Positions 34,901 through 44,381 of a stretch of 64,000 nucleotides of DNA are shown here, in pieces. The notes below the pieces were generated by a model that had not been told where the DNA came from, ran no database searches, and saw nothing but the letters and a program-made list of their open reading frames with translations. Source of the stretch: Mesostigma viride. Taxonomy: Eukaryota; Streptophyta; Mesostigmatophyceae; Mesostigmatales; Mesostigmataceae. Location of the stretch: positions 4,427,685-4,491,684 of the forward strand of contig RPFO01000165.1 of NCBI GenBank assembly GCA_009746045.1, given 5' to 3'. A program made the translations under genes and the position numbers. How positions within the stretch are numbered: the stretch's first letter is position 1; each line of letters starts with the position of its first letter.

Positions 34901-37900
34901 CGTTTCTTCGCAATTTCAGAATGTCTCAACGATAAATCTGGTGTTGAACCGGACACGGGCTGCACAGCCCCGACTCCCATTTGTCTCCCAGTTGACGGGC
35001 CTAATGATGAGGCAGATTATCATGGAGGATCCTGTCAAGGTCTGTTCTGCATGTCTTGGTGCTATGGAAGTGCTGTTTGGGTCTATGTACCCCAAGATGT
35101 TGTCCTGGAAACAAGTTTGCTAGCTGCCATGGTGTGCCATCTGTTAAGTGCATGCTGGCTCTTGCGAAGAGAATTACTGCTGAAGGACTCTGGTGTGTTC
35201 GGTTGCCATGCAGTTGCCTCAGTGCTTGGTCATGTACCCACACTTGCTTGCTTGTACGTAAATGCACAGCTCGAGGCATTGAACTGGGTCAGCTAGAAGA
35301 GGTGCATGTGATGATCATAGCCAGTACACTGAGAAGGAAACAAACAAAAGTAGCGACTTGCTGATGCTTCAGTGCAAGCAGATCCCAGGCATCTCCATGA
35401 CTGTCTCTAACGCACAACAAATGCTCAAGAAGAAGGCGGACTTGGCCCGAAAAGCGAGAAGATGCATGCCTGTAACTGGACAGAAAAACTGTCTCCCTGA
35501 GTTGTTAAAGCGAGGGAAAGCATCGCATCATGACACTCATCATCGTTACAGACTCTACCTATCGTCATACCAACATTCATGTGGTAGCGTATGCTAAAAG
35601 CAGTCAAATAGCGGACCAATTCACCATGATGTACTAGCCAACCATCACAGCCCGAAGCGCATAAGCAAAACGGAAAGACACTCACAGACCCTCGATCACA
35701 GCCCCGATATTGGTCCTGAAAGAATCAGCGACACATATGCGGTCACTGAGACATGCGGCGAACTCTCCTTTCACTTCGGCTGGCTTGAATCCGCATCTGA
35801 CACAACATCGATGGCAAATGGTGGTCAGATCAGCTCGCTTGCAAACCTGGAAAAATGGCCTGGGGAGGCTTTGTTGCATCCTATAGCGCAAGCAGAGTGG
35901 GCGTGACACCGATGCAGGATATTCTCTGGGGTGCCTGAGGATTCGTGCTTCAGCCTCCAACCGCTTCTTCTGCATGCCAGTCAGCTTCAATACCCTTGCA
36001 AAGGCACCAAGGATCTTTTTGCACCATGTTTGTTTGACAACTTGGCAGCATCTCTAAACTTCAGTGTGCGTGTGTGTTTGTGCGGCTATATATGCATGGC
36101 CGTGATGGCTTTTCTGGGCCTGAGTTGGTCGCGTTTGCCTGAATGTCCCTTCCCCATGTGCAGCATTGTCAACCCCCAGCTGTAATGTGAGCTTCTCCGG
36201 CAGGGACAACTCTTCCGTAGCCGCCACCTGTGCCAAGGACGTGGCTACAGAAGCATTGGTGGAGATTAACATCGGCAGCTGCATTGCGTCTGACTTTGAT
36301 CTACCCAAGTTTGCGTCGGCGTTGGCCGTCCAAATGTTTTACACTGTACCACGTTGCGCGGTCGAGGTGTCGGCGGAGGTGTCGTCGGGCGTTGGCAATA
36401 TTACTAAGAGGCATCTGCTGCAGACAGATGTTACGGTCACAATAGCCCTACGTCTGCACGTGGGCGACTTGCCGTCCGGCAAGGAGCTGCAGGACTTGCT
36501 TGACTCGCCGGCCTTTGCCCTCTTTGTCGCCAACTACTTGGAGGATGTACTGGGGACTGTCCTGTCCATCAGGGTTGTGTACAGCGGAGTCTCCATGCTG
36601 TCGTCTGCCACGTCTGACCCCCACTTCACGACCACCCGCGGCGACAAGTTTGACTTCAACGGTGAGGCTGGCAGCAGCTATTGCATCGTGAGCAACAAGC
36701 AGCTGCAGGTGAACGCACACTTCATGGGCGCCACAAGCAGCAATGTCCTACCTGGGGGGGGGATCTCCAGGCAGGCGGACCCACGTACGTGGATGGACCA
36801 AGTAGCCGTGCTGGCTGGAAGGGACCGGCTGCTGGTGGAGGCGGAGGGGCCGGCTGGTTCTCATTTCGCGGCTTCGGTCGGCGCAGTCTCTGTGAACGGG
36901 GTGAGTGGACCAGGTTTGGCAAACGGTTACAGTCTATGCTCTTGATTAATGACTTGTTCAATTACTTCGAACGTTGAGGTATATGCTCTAGATACCTAAA
37001 AAGCCTTGCACACCTCATTGTAAAATAAATGTATCTCTTGGTGGGCACGAGCTCAATGGACCAAAAGCTAGGAGTAATGCGATCTACCAAACATGAATAG
37101 AAATCCACAAATATTTCGACTCGGCCTCCCAGGCCTACCTGCCGCAAATATTTCCATGCCTCTGAGAGGATCGAACCGAACCCGGTACCCCAGTAGCGTA
37201 CGCCAATCTTAGTTATTATTAAGTAATGCGATACGCATTACTTAACTTCCATTTCTGGCCTCGCTTTGCTTTGCATGCATTGACACCACAAAACATCAAG
37301 GCTGTGACAGTGCGTGCTAGCTCTATACGATGGAATAACAAAGGCTTGTCTACCAGATGACCACATGAAAGCATCGGCGGTAAACCGGTATACCGCAATT
37401 TTTTGGCACATTTTGGCAAAGTCATTCATTTTTGGCGATGGGAGTGTCGGATTTTGGTCCGTGCCGTCCTAATAGTGACCATTCCTGGCACATAACATGC
37501 AGGTTCTGAGTGCCCTCATCGATATCTGTCGTTTGCGCTACTCAATCTTGAGATTCGACCCCCAAATGTGCTACTTGGCCTGTATTGGCTTTCGCCCACT
37601 AGACGCTAAGGGGCCGGCATACAGCCATTTCTTCACCTGTCTTGAAGCCATACGTAGTATCACTCAACCGGAAATGAACTTTCCATGATGTAAGGCATGA
37701 TCCTGGATCCTCTCGCGGAGATCTGTCGATAGCGCTACTCACAATAAGAGTGGGACTTGATTTTCGAGGCCCTGTCTACGATTGTAGACGGGTTTACCGC
37801 CAACGCTTTCACATGGCCATCTGTGTGCTAGGGTGAGCACGCTTCATGAATTTGCAGGGCCAGCCCACAGCAGCTGACAGTGCCCCTGCTCTACCCCCTT

Positions 37901-40887
37901 TTGCCAGGGCGAGAGGCCCTGGGAGGCAAAAGAAACAACCTGCTTCCCCAGAATGTGTGTAAACCTACCGTTAGTTATCCTCGAGACATGAAAATGGGAT
38001 TTCTCTCTTTTCATGTTATGATAACACATAGAGGGATCACAGCCATGCCCGTTTCCCTTGCCATCAGGTCAGGCACCATGCTTGGTGATGTGAACGCACA
38101 TGGCATCCAATTATGCCACTTGTGTGTTGGCTACAGTACTCGCGAAACAGCACAAACTTGAAAGTGTTCAGTCCAGCTGCTTTGCTATCGACTGGACTAA
38201 CGATACAGCTAGCAAACTAAATGCCAAAGCATCATGTACGGTGCATTGAGTACGTCGTGTCATGCACAACATCAAACACGAAATGCTGGGCCGAGATGCT
38301 ACCGTTGGCACCTAAATCACACAAATTACCTAGTTGCTTGAAATTATATCTTCGTCGTGCTGTAACTTTTGCTATACTGTTTTCAGCGCTAAAAATTGTA
38401 CCTGAAAGATCACGGCAAGCCCTACCTAACCTATGTAACTGTCGGCCAGATATACGACAGGCCTGCGGGTGTGATCATTAGGAACGCCAAGCTAAGACCT
38501 CCATTGACAACATGATGGCCAGATATTAAGAATGTAAACAGGCTGTTATGCCCCTGGGTGAAATTTTACCCTTGGTAGTGGCCCAGTGGCCAAACTCTGT
38601 GACCCGAACAAACGAGTTCATGTGTCCAGGATGCCAGACGTCTGCAGTGCTAGCATCCGGCGCTCCCCACCTGCCGGCCCGCTGCTCTGTGCCGACAGCA
38701 TAATCGATGCCCAGGTGGACTTCCCTCCCACGCTCACCGCGTAGTGCAGCAGACCAGGCAGCACTGCCTCCAGCCAGCAAGATGCTCGGCGCCACCCCCT
38801 TCGTGCGTGTTAGCCTCCCAGCACTCGCCGAGGGTGCTTGGATCGCTGCCAGCACAGCCTTTTCCTGGTCCAGCAATGTCACCAAGGCAACCAGCAATTG
38901 CCCAACTTCTCTGCCAATGGGGCCGCTGCTTGGCCTGGATAGCAGTGCGCCCATGGGCATCGCATAGCCTGTTGTGGTTCCCATCAACTGAGCCACGTCC
39001 TGGTCTAGACCGCCACAGCTGGATCCGGTGCACCCGGGGCGCCATCCCCCCAGTTGTCCCCGCCTCGCCCCCCCACTCTCTGCTGAGACGCCAAATGCCC
39101 TAGCCGTTGCTTAGCCATGATCATCTTCCACCCCATGTCCGCAACTTTGCATAGATGCTGGAATACACGGTGGTGCAGGTGCACTTCAGTTGTGCACCCC
39201 AAGTAGGTGGCAGTTTACACCCACCACCTGCAGGTTGTCACCTAGAATTAATTAAAAACCATATGCCGCTTCTCAGGGATATGTGCTACATATCCTCCCC
39301 ACGGAGGTATTTTCTTAATTAAAATTAATTAATTCTTGGCTCAGCAGCTTAGTCATAGATACAGTTAGCAGAGCTCAACAAGTATATTTGATGTAGTCCT
39401 TCATTTGGGGTGATTGTAGGACCGGAGTAAGGAGTTGGCTTAGAATCCATTTAATCGAAATTTAAATCGAATGGCAAGATGACAGTTGCCCTTGATGGTT
39501 CGTCTTGTATTTTCTCTTTTTCTGTTAACTTGCTGGGTATTCCTCGATGGCGGGGAATGTGGCTCCAGGTCGGGGGCGCTGTCAATAGCCCGACTACATT
39601 TCGCCGCCTAGGACACCTTTTCTAGCGGGCATGTGGTTCGGTCAAGTTGGGGGAAACGGTGGCAGCTCTCCAAGCGTCAGATACTTGGAAATTTGGTTAC
39701 GTTCGTATCGAGAGTAGAATTCCGACAATTTTCCTCGTTCGGACTGAACCACAGTGAATTTCAGCATCCGTCCAGCACCAAAGCATGGACCTAGCAAGAA
39801 TGCTGTCAAACATCTCGGAAGTAGCAGGTTTTAGTATCGAGCGCGCTTGCGCTAGTGTTCAGTACAAATCTGGACTCCGTCAGGCCAGCAAGCGGACTGT
39901 ACCGACGTGGGAATAAACTGAACTGAACTGAACTGAACTGAACTGAACTGAACTGAACTGAACTGAACTGAACTGAACTGAACTGAACTGAACTGAACTG
40001 AACTGAACTGAACTGAACTGAACTGAACTGAACTGAACTGAACGGTGGACTTTACTTTGAAGTTCGTACTCAAATTTTGTCATCGAAATCGGAGGGAAAT
40101 ATTCGACCAAGGTACTAGAGATCTCATTGAATGTTCAGAACCGGCCTATATTGATGCCAAATGGTGCGATTCTAGATAACATATGTTGCTCTACTGGTAC
40201 CCGACGGTGCCGAACTTCGAAATTGAATTTGTGACACCCGCCGTATTGACGGAACCACATTCTCGCATAATTTGGGTTTCCGCGGTGGCGAAATGTAGTG
40301 GCATTTGGTTGGGATGTGTGATTTACACATGCACTAGTTATGGAGTGTCCTATGTCTATCTGTACGGCAAAGTCAAGCTTCTCATGGAGGTTGGGGGACT
40401 ACTGACATTTGCACGAGAAGCCGTGGAACGAGATCGTGACTATTTACCCAACCTGTCGTTTCTTCCCTCACCCCTCTCGCATGTTCCCTTCCCCATTTCT
40501 CCCCTTTGGCATAATAATCCCTGTATGAATGGATCTCTGCAGAAGCCCCTGCTGGGCCTCATGGCCACACGTCAGCTGCCATCTGGGATCACCATTTCCC
40601 GCAAGAAGACCCGTGTTAGCATCAAAGTCCCAGAGCTGGCAGTTATCGAGGTGGAGGTGGTGCGAGCGGCGTTCTGGGAAGCTGGCACAGGGCCGGGCAA
40701 GAACTTCTTGAACCTGCAGATGAAGCAGTTCAAGCCGTCCAGCGATGTGCACGGTGTTCTGGGCCAGTCATTCGCCAGCGATGCTGAGAAATCAGCTTTC
40801 TCAGGAGCTGCCTCAGACTACCTTACTAGCAGCATTTTCGCTACTGACTGCAGCGTGAACCGCTTTGCTCCAGACCTAGGCGAGTGA
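19795..40887 (+). CDS. secreted modular protein: signal peptide, nine 4-Cys modules, Root_cap domain (12 exons)
   Basis: Predicted as exons 19795-19930, 22358-22477, 23178-23294, 25722-25838, 30310-30426, 31121-31240, 31921-32043, 33542-33664, 34620-34736, 34920-35039, 36164-36900 and 40543-40887. The total is 2292 nt, encoding 763 aa. All internal boundaries are GT-AG. Residues 1-45 form a signal peptide and 46-403 nine modules of the form C-x12-C-x6-8-C-x15-17-C. The rest ends in a Root_cap-type domain (SDPHF, FDFNGEAG, NAHF, VLGQSF, FATDCSVNRF). In land plants this domain occurs in root-cap and LEA-like secreted proteins of unclear biochemical role. The nine-module N-terminus is an architecture I do not recognise. 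Cell-wall or extracellular action is inferred from the signal peptide and the paired cysteines. Confidence 0.8.
20250..20310. repeat. imperfect hairpin in intron 1
   Basis: The arms GCATTTTGAATTATGTAAT and ATTACATACTATTCAAAATGC flank CAGACCTACTAGGTCTT. The stem is about 26 bp with a small bulge. Confidence 0.6.
20320..21620 (+). repeat. intronic repeat copy 1 (paired with 23900-25040)
   Basis: Shares ordered landmarks with the copy in intron 3: GGTATTTAAACCCATACAGC at 20925/24374, GCGCAAGCCGCCATGG at 21509/24949, and GAAAAAGTACCCT followed by TGTACTTTGACCG at 21558/25000. It is diverged, in direct orientation and non-coding. Confidence 0.7.
22358..22477 (+). CDS. exon 2: 4-Cys module 1
   Basis: Acceptor ACGTCAG, donor GTACGT, phase 1 at both ends, 120 bp. 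Reads CIDSAAGGNRDTGC, then VC and LC. The second Asp of the usual C-x-DD start is Ser. Confidence 0.85.
   Translation, partial: VVSIVQLVAIVTPAVTKIIIMCAALVPQVLDRVQPGPSA
23178..23294 (+). CDS. exon 3: 4-Cys module 2
   Basis: Acceptor ACGCCAG, donor GTACGT, phase 1-1, 117 bp. Reads CIDDAAGGGTDSGC, GPVC and DNC. The preceding intron (TCAACTATCACGGCGGTCAT onward) is closely similar to those before modules 3, 4, 5 and 6. Confidence 0.87.
23541..23566. repeat. hairpin ACTCAGTCCTA / TAGGACTGAGT
   Basis: An 11-bp perfect stem with an AAAA loop. Related sequence lies at 25176-25222, where CTCAGTCCTAAGAATAGG occurs twice. Confidence 0.75.
23900..25040 (+). repeat. intronic repeat copy 2
   Basis: Direct, diverged copy of 20320-21620, located in the intron between modules 2 and 3. 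See that entry for shared landmarks. Confidence 0.7.
25722..25838 (+). CDS. exon 4: 4-Cys module 3
   Basis: Acceptor ACGCCAG, donor GTGAGT, phase 1-1, 117 bp. Reads CVDDEASGEVDSGC, NPVC and GLSC. Confidence 0.87.
26667..26720 (+). repeat. LINE family A 3'-terminal hairpin remnant
   Basis: TGCTCCGTGACTCCCCAACG followed by GGAGCA is identical to 58924-58949, the 3' end of the family A LINE, and is likewise followed by an AT-rich ATTAATAAATTATT tail. No coding part remains, so it is a very short 5'-truncated insertion inside the 4.5-kb intron. Confidence 0.65.
27690..28262 (+). pseudogene. unrecognised coding-like remnant in intron 4
   Basis: A GC-rich, codon-like patch reads across three frames. 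Pieces such as EKKQLATLLAKCTSPEEAVG (27848-27905) and LKSVVQLLADHIDVADVLDA (27975-28035) look protein-like but sit in different frames. The pieces are helical and Lys/Ala-rich, with no known motif. It ends at a perfect hairpin. The most economical reading is a frameshifted fragment of a mobile element or a captured gene. Confidence 0.35.
28266..28321. repeat. perfect 25-bp-stem hairpin
   Basis: The arm at 28266-28290 (AAGGTTAACGCATATTCTTA, then CATCC) is exactly inverted at 28297-28321 across a 6-nt TGCGCT loop. Confidence 0.9.
29108..29150 (+). repeat. poly-T then poly-G tract
   Basis: A run of about 18 T followed by about 17 G. Length is uncertain, as for any assembled homopolymer. Confidence 0.85.
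29800..30112 (+). repeat. minisatellite, about 23-bp unit, about 13 copies
   Basis: The unit CGTATTATTACCTTTTACCC plus a variable C run is repeated with small length changes. It lies 200 bp before module 4, in the longest intron of the gene. Confidence 0.93.
30310..30426 (+). CDS. exon 5: 4-Cys module 4
   Basis: Acceptor ACGCCAG, donor GTGCGT, phase 1-1, 117 bp. Reads CIDDEASAGVDSGC, NPVC and GGSC. Its first half is nearly identical to module 3, pointing to a recent duplication. Confidence 0.87.
31121..31240 (+). CDS. exon 6: 4-Cys module 5
   Basis: Acceptor GCGTCAG, donor GTGCGT, phase 1-1, 120 bp. Reads CRDDAAGGEVDSGC, YPVC and GISC. Confidence 0.87.
31921..32043 (+). CDS. exon 7: 4-Cys module 6
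   Basis: Acceptor ACGTCAG, donor GTGCTT (weaker), phase 1-1, 123 bp. Reads CIDDQAGGAIDSGC, SPIC and GNNC. Confidence 0.83.
32892..33288 (+). mobile_element. 5'-truncated LINE, family B, with TSD
   Basis: ATTCTGAGGGTC occurs at 32880-32891 and again at 33289-33300. Between them lies the end of a LINE ORF2 (RVKPAQPGRYVLTW, then LIWRQMID), paralogous to the family A tail (GLRPAQPGRHLLTW, VIWKKMMD). A 3' UTR, the hairpin CACGTGACGCAGTCACGTG and an (ATTA)n tail follow. It sits in the intron between modules 6 and 7 and provides the reference for the nested family B copy at 42453/59051. Confidence 0.88.
33542..33664 (+). CDS. exon 8: 4-Cys module 7
   Basis: Acceptor AGGTCAG, donor GTATGT, phase 1-1, 123 bp. 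Reads CVDDGTGNTPDSGC, then eight residues to GHLC, and GQWC. The flanking introns no longer resemble those of modules 1-6. Confidence 0.83.
34620..34736 (+). CDS. exon 9: 4-Cys module 8 (diverged)
   Basis: Acceptor GATCAG, donor GTAGGT, phase 1-1, 117 bp. Reads CFDDASGPSKDGVC, KPMC and GYGC. The usual D-S/T-G-C is D-G-V-C, but all four cysteines are kept. Confidence 0.78.
34920..35039 (+). CDS. exon 10: 4-Cys module 9
   Basis: Acceptor TTTCAG, donor GTCTGT, phase 1-1, 120 bp. Reads CLNDKSGVEPDTGC, TPIC and GGSC. The intron before it is only 183 bp. Confidence 0.8.
36164..36900 (+). CDS. exon 11: linker region and first part of Root_cap domain
   Basis: Acceptor TGTGCAG, phase 1 start, phase 0 end before GTGAGT. 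The first 145 codons are a linker region that I do not recognise (includes NITKRHLLQTDVTVTIALRL). Root_cap-like sequence then begins at SDPHFTTTRGDKFDFNGEAG, followed by SYCIVSNKQLQVNAHF and TWMDQVAVL. These match the conserved order in plant Root_cap proteins (DPHF.G, F.FHG, YCL, L..NAHF, TW.Q). Confidence 0.85.
37217..37246. repeat. hairpin TTAAGTAATGCG / CGCATTACTTAA
   Basis: A near-perfect 12-bp stem around ATA, within the 3.6-kb last intron. It is preceded by a segment (37020-37060) sharing AATGTATCTCTTGGTGGG with 28615-28635, a possible small dispersed repeat. Confidence 0.7.
38526..39205 (-). pseudogene. unrecognised coding-like remnant in the last intron
   Basis: GC-rich patch with a 156-codon - strand frame (38526-38996; has VGQLLVALVTLLDQEKAVLA) and a second frame upstream (39005-39202; has KVADMGWKMIMAKQRLGHLA). 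The helical, Ala/Gln-rich character is like retrotransposon ORF1 coiled coils, but I cannot match it to the ORF1s elsewhere in the window. The frames are broken, so it is probably a decayed element. Confidence 0.35.
39241..39345. repeat. retroposon-type tail: hairpin plus (TTAA)n
   Basis: Contains CATATGCCGCTTCTCAGGGA, TATGTGCTACATATCC, CCACGGAGG and TTAATTAAAATTAATTAATT. It is homologous in inverted orientation to 41564-41640, the 3' end of the ORF1-only element, so it is a second copy of that tail on the + strand. Confidence 0.65.
39914..40043 (+). repeat. (AACTG)n microsatellite, about 26 copies
   Basis: A nearly perfect pentamer preceded by CGACGTGGGAATAAACTG. It lies in the last intron, 500 bp before the terminal exon. 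Confidence 0.97.
40543..40887 (+). CDS. exon 12: end of Root_cap domain and stop
   Basis: Acceptor TCTCTGCAG, phase 0, 114 codons plus TGA. Contains VHGVLGQSFASDAEKSAF and SSIFATDCSVNRF, matching the closing Root_cap motifs (VDGVLGQTYR and SS.F..DC.V..F). This fixes the gene's 3' end and strand. Confidence 0.88.
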   Translation, partial: KPLLGLMATRQLPSGITISRKKTRVSIKVPELAVIEVEVVRAAFWEAGTGPGKNFLNLQMKQFKPSSDVHGVLGQSFASDAEKSAFSGAASDYLTSSIFATDCSVNRFAPDLGE

Positions 40888-41550
40888 GTCGTGCCACTTA
40901 CCTTCGCAGGTGCCTAAGCGTGTCATGCCCTCAGGGTGTTTGAGGCAGCCACATCTCTCTGCTTGCTAGTCATGGGCAATTATGTACAGGAAGCTTGGCA
41001 CATCCCTCATAATTGTTGCATGCACCTTACATGTTTCTTAGCCCTAGTCATTTTGTGATGGTTCTCTCTAGTTGCATAATGTCGCAACAGAAACGCTGCT
41101 GCTAGTGGCATGTGTAAGAGTTATTTTTGCTGCACTCATAGTGTTGATGATGAGCTTGATGCTCTTTTCTAACCTGAATTGGACCGGCCCATGTCTAATT
41201 TAGATCGAGTGCAATCATTGGCAGTATATTTGTGACTTATGTTAATGCCTCCAGTGCTTTAGTTGCGACGCTTTGCGTGATAAGCACTGTGTTTGTGGTG
41301 CTGGCATTCGACACAGTGGATTGGTTTAGATTCTAGTTAAGGTTCTGCACATAGTGCAATCTTTTTTGCAAGCCTCTCATTCTAGGATGAGAGACTCAGT
41401 GCATTCCTATCGTCCGATTGAATTCATTCATTCATTCATTCATTTTCACGTGATCAAAGCATAAGTCGTCAGGGAAATGAATATGGGATTAATTAATGAA
41501 TTAAGTAAGTACTAAGTAACTGCGTGTCATGCGCATGGGCATGCCACGGA
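40888..41550. other. 3' flank of the Root_cap gene, no other gene
   Basis: AT-rich sequence with T-rich stretches, a (TTCA)n run at 41421-41442 and a short TTAATTAATGAATTAAGTAAG tract. The polyadenylation site could not be assigned with confidence. Confidence 0.5.
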
Positions 41551-41563
41551 GTACTATGCTAAT
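41551..41563. repeat. outermost TSD, left copy (GTACTATGCTAAT)
   Basis: This 13-mer recurs at 60193-60205. It abuts the (ATTA) tail of the - strand ORF1-only element on this side and its 5' end on the other. Confidence 0.9.
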
Positions 41564-42005
41564 GCATTAATTAATTAGGAACATAACTCCGTTGGGAGTA
41601 TATGTAGCACATACCCCAGAGAAGGGGCATATGAGCCTATAATACATTCTAAGCTACTTCCTGCAAGAGTGGGAATGTAAACAACACTTGCTCTAGGTGC
41701 ACCAGGGCACCTGCATCCCCATGATCTATCAAGCTATGCCCAGCTAAGGGGGAGCCTGTCATGGGGGGGAAGATCATCATAGCTATACAAAAGCTAGAGC
41801 GTGACATCTCAGCAGAGAGCAGCTCTCTGCATGGGCACAGCATAACTAAATAAAGCTAGGCATCATCTGGAGTGTGGCACATCATAGGCACGCATGTACA
41901 TGGTTAAATAAAGCGCATGGCTTAGCTGGTATAGTGCCTGTAGGAGGCGTACATCATGTACATGGCCACGGTCTATCTATTCTACACTACTACTGCTGTA
42001 TGCCC

Positions 42006-42452
42006 CTAAGCTGGGGCGTCTGGAGTCGCTGGGGCCGCGGGGGTCGCCTGCCAGGGCTTGTGGCCGACGTAGATGGCCGCCCCCTTCCAGTACACCGGCT
42101 GCCCCGCCTTGGTCTGCCGGAGCTGGAGGTAGGTCGGCCAGAGCTCCCGTCGCCGTTGTTGCTGCGCCAGGGTCAAGTCGTCGTCAAGGGTGAAGAGAGT
42201 CTTCTCGAGCCGCTTGCGGCGTCTGAGAAAAGAAATCTTGTCCGACGGGTTCTTAAAGGTGAGAAGGAGCGGGGGCCCCCCTGCCTTACCCCGCGCGCGG
42301 GGAAGGCGGTGGGCGACCAGCTCGATCTCACCAGTAAGGCCCATGCGACCAAGGATTTCTCTCTCAAACGCACGCGCAAGCTTCTCGGAATTCTCACCTT
42401 CCTCCATGTCGAAGTTCTTGACAATGACGTTGAGGCTGCGCTTGGCGAGCTC
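42006..42452 (-). pseudogene. ORF1, C-terminal half, of the ORF1-only element
   Basis: Reads ELAKRSLNVIVKNFDMEEGE, then REILGRMGL, RARGKAGGPPLLLTFKNPSD, QQQRRELWPTYLQLRQTK and a stop. This is the RRM-plus-C-terminal-domain pattern of LINE ORF1 RNA-binding proteins (variable Glu-rich helix, P.LL.F, RR.LWP). It joins in frame to the N-terminal half at 59052 through the shared ELA codons once the inserted LINE and one TSD copy are removed. Confidence 0.75.
42442..42452. repeat. TSD of LINE B, left copy (TTGGCGAGCTC)
   Basis: Repeats at 59052-59062. It lies within ORF1 of the outer element. Confidence 0.88.
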
Positions 42453-42631
42453 ATTTGCCTGGTTTGTCTGTAATATGGAGGCAGATGGTGCGCAAGGATA
42501 GATGGCAAGTAGTGATGAAGGAGACCACCCCCAAGCCTGTGGGGGCTCCGCGTGTGACCAAGTATGGCATTCATAGCGATTCGGGCCGCGGCGCCCACAC
42601 CCCTGTAACTAGGACCTAGATAGCTTATACC

Positions 42632-42649
42632 ATCCATTCCATCCCATGT
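42632..42649. repeat. TSD of LINE A, left copy
   Basis: ATCCATTCCATCCCATGT, repeated exactly at 58970-58987. The uninterrupted target sequence is visible at 33205-33222. Confidence 0.92.
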
Positions 42650-42861
42650 CCATCTCGAACAAGGACTAAGCTAAGGCGCATGGATGCCGAGAATGCTCAT
42701 AACTTTTACATCCGGGCATGAAATTTGGTCGGGTAAATTGCAGTAGAAGCGTCTTTTGATGACGAACACGATGATATAATTTTCAGCCGCCATCGCCCAA
42801 GATTTAGCGCAATATCAAAAAACGCAGCACAGGCAGGGTTCGTATTTTCCCGGAACCAGCT

Positions 42862-44381
42862 ATGGCAGAAACTCCGTCAACCGCCTCCCATACTCTCTCC
42901 GAGGGGGAGGCTTCAGCGCCCAACACGATTACGCAACTAATTGCAGATGCGGAAACCATTGCGACGCAGCCCCGGGCCAGCGAGGCCGCCATTACCGCCT
43001 CCTCCAAGCGGATTTGCGTCAACCCACCCGACGAGATGGATCGCCAGGTCCCTTTGCCATCGTCTTCCAAATTAAGACACCCCCATTGACGACGCCATCG
43101 ACGACGACGACGACGACACTAACGACGCTGAGTTCGACCCAGCATCCTTCATGCCTGGCCAGGTTGTCGACGAGCTCCGGTTCTTTTCGCTTACCGCCGA
43201 GCAGGCGCAGGCTATCCTGCACCACCTGAAGGCCAACGGCAAGGCGATATATTTTCCTTACACGTCTGACGGGACCATTCCAGTGGACGACATCGACGAA
43301 TTGGACGAGCCACAGCTTCGACTTTCTGTTTTCTTGAGCCATGCGCAGGCCCCTTGCCTCCGGGCACTCTTTGCCGCTTTCAAGGACGCCGAGCACGGCA
43401 CCGCCAACACCCCCGATGCTTCCCCGGAAGCAGCAGACCTGCACAAGCTCAATAAGAAAGTCGCAGACATGGCTGCCCAACTCGGCACCTTGTCCACCGC
43501 TATCCGTCAAGACACTGCTGAGCTCCGCTCCAGCATTGCCGAGGTCAAGGCCGCCCTGACCAGCCCGCCCCAACCAGCCGCCCCGCACCGGCCACCAGCT
43601 ACGCTAACATGGTCAAACAGACAGACATTGCCAACCTGATGGAGGATGCCGCACGCAGGGGGGCTGCAGCCCACAAGACTGCTATCGAGGAGGACCTGCG
43701 CTCACGCAGTATAGTGGTCCGGTATTTTCAGGTCGCGCAGCAGCCTGAAACGGACCTGATGCTAGCGCAACGCCTGTACCACAGCCTCATCGTGGGCCGG
43801 CTGCAACTGGGCAACGAACGCATCCGCATTGAGTCGGCAGCCTGGATGGCGGGCCAGCCTGGCCCCATCCGGGTGACCTTTGCGAATGTGGCCAGCAAGG
43901 TGAAGGTACTCCAGGCCCGCAAGCTCCTAGGCGGGAGAAACGCGCCGAGCCTCGACGACCTCCTCTCACCGGCCCAGCTAGTCATCAAGAATGGTCTGCT
44001 GGGCAGCGACGTGGCGATCAAGGCCAGGCACGAGGCCAGAAGGTCTACGTCCGCCTCGTCCACGACACCCCCGTGCTATTCATCAACGGCCAGCGCACGG
44101 AGGCGCAGGCTCCTAACAAGCGGCACAAGTCGGGCCGTACCAGGCCCGCCCCAGCTGCGTCATCATCGTCTACGCACGTCCCGGGTATGGATGCGCCCGG
44201 TAAGGGCACACCCTCGCGGCCTCGCGGTACAATAGGCTTTGGGCACAGCCTTTATAAACAAGCCCCTTTCCATCCTCATGTCGCACCGTGCGAGCATGAT
44301 CAGGATGCAAGGTCGCCAGGCACGCCACGGTCAACCTTCCCGCCAATTTACCAGCCTCACACGCCTCCTAGCCCGCCTTGA
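42862..44381 (+). pseudogene. LINE A ORF1, frameshifted
   Basis: Starts MAETPSTASHTLSEGEASAP. The reading frame must change near 43070 (into an acidic DDAIDDDDDD segment), near 43590 (into SYANMVKQTDIANLMEDAAR) and near 44035 (into EGQKVYVRLVHDTPVLFING). The parts in order are a Ser/Thr-rich N-terminus, an acidic stretch, a heptad-like coiled coil (LHKLNKKVADMAAQLGTLST), an RRM-like core (SIVVRYFQV, IRIESAAWM, PIRVTFANV) and a basic/Pro tail. It would encode the RNA-binding coat protein of the LINE ribonucleoprotein. The homologous order, including the coiled coil and TWADMLKQ versus SYANMVKQ, is seen in the outer element. Confidence 0.75.

Noticed and set aside
37140-37210. tRNA-like or SINE-like segment with GGTTCGATCCTC on the - strand
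   Set aside because: A B-box-like string is present, but I could not fold a convincing tRNA cloverleaf or find a defined tail or TSD.
42006-42650. LINE copy with a 5' inversion (twin priming) to explain opposite orientations
   Set aside because: The in-frame continuation of ORF1 at 59062 and the matching TSDs show instead a LINE B inserted into a separate - strand element.
43019-43588. 189-codon - strand frame opposite LINE A ORF1
   Set aside because: Shadow of the GC-rich + strand ORF1; low-complexity Gly/Val composition without a motif.
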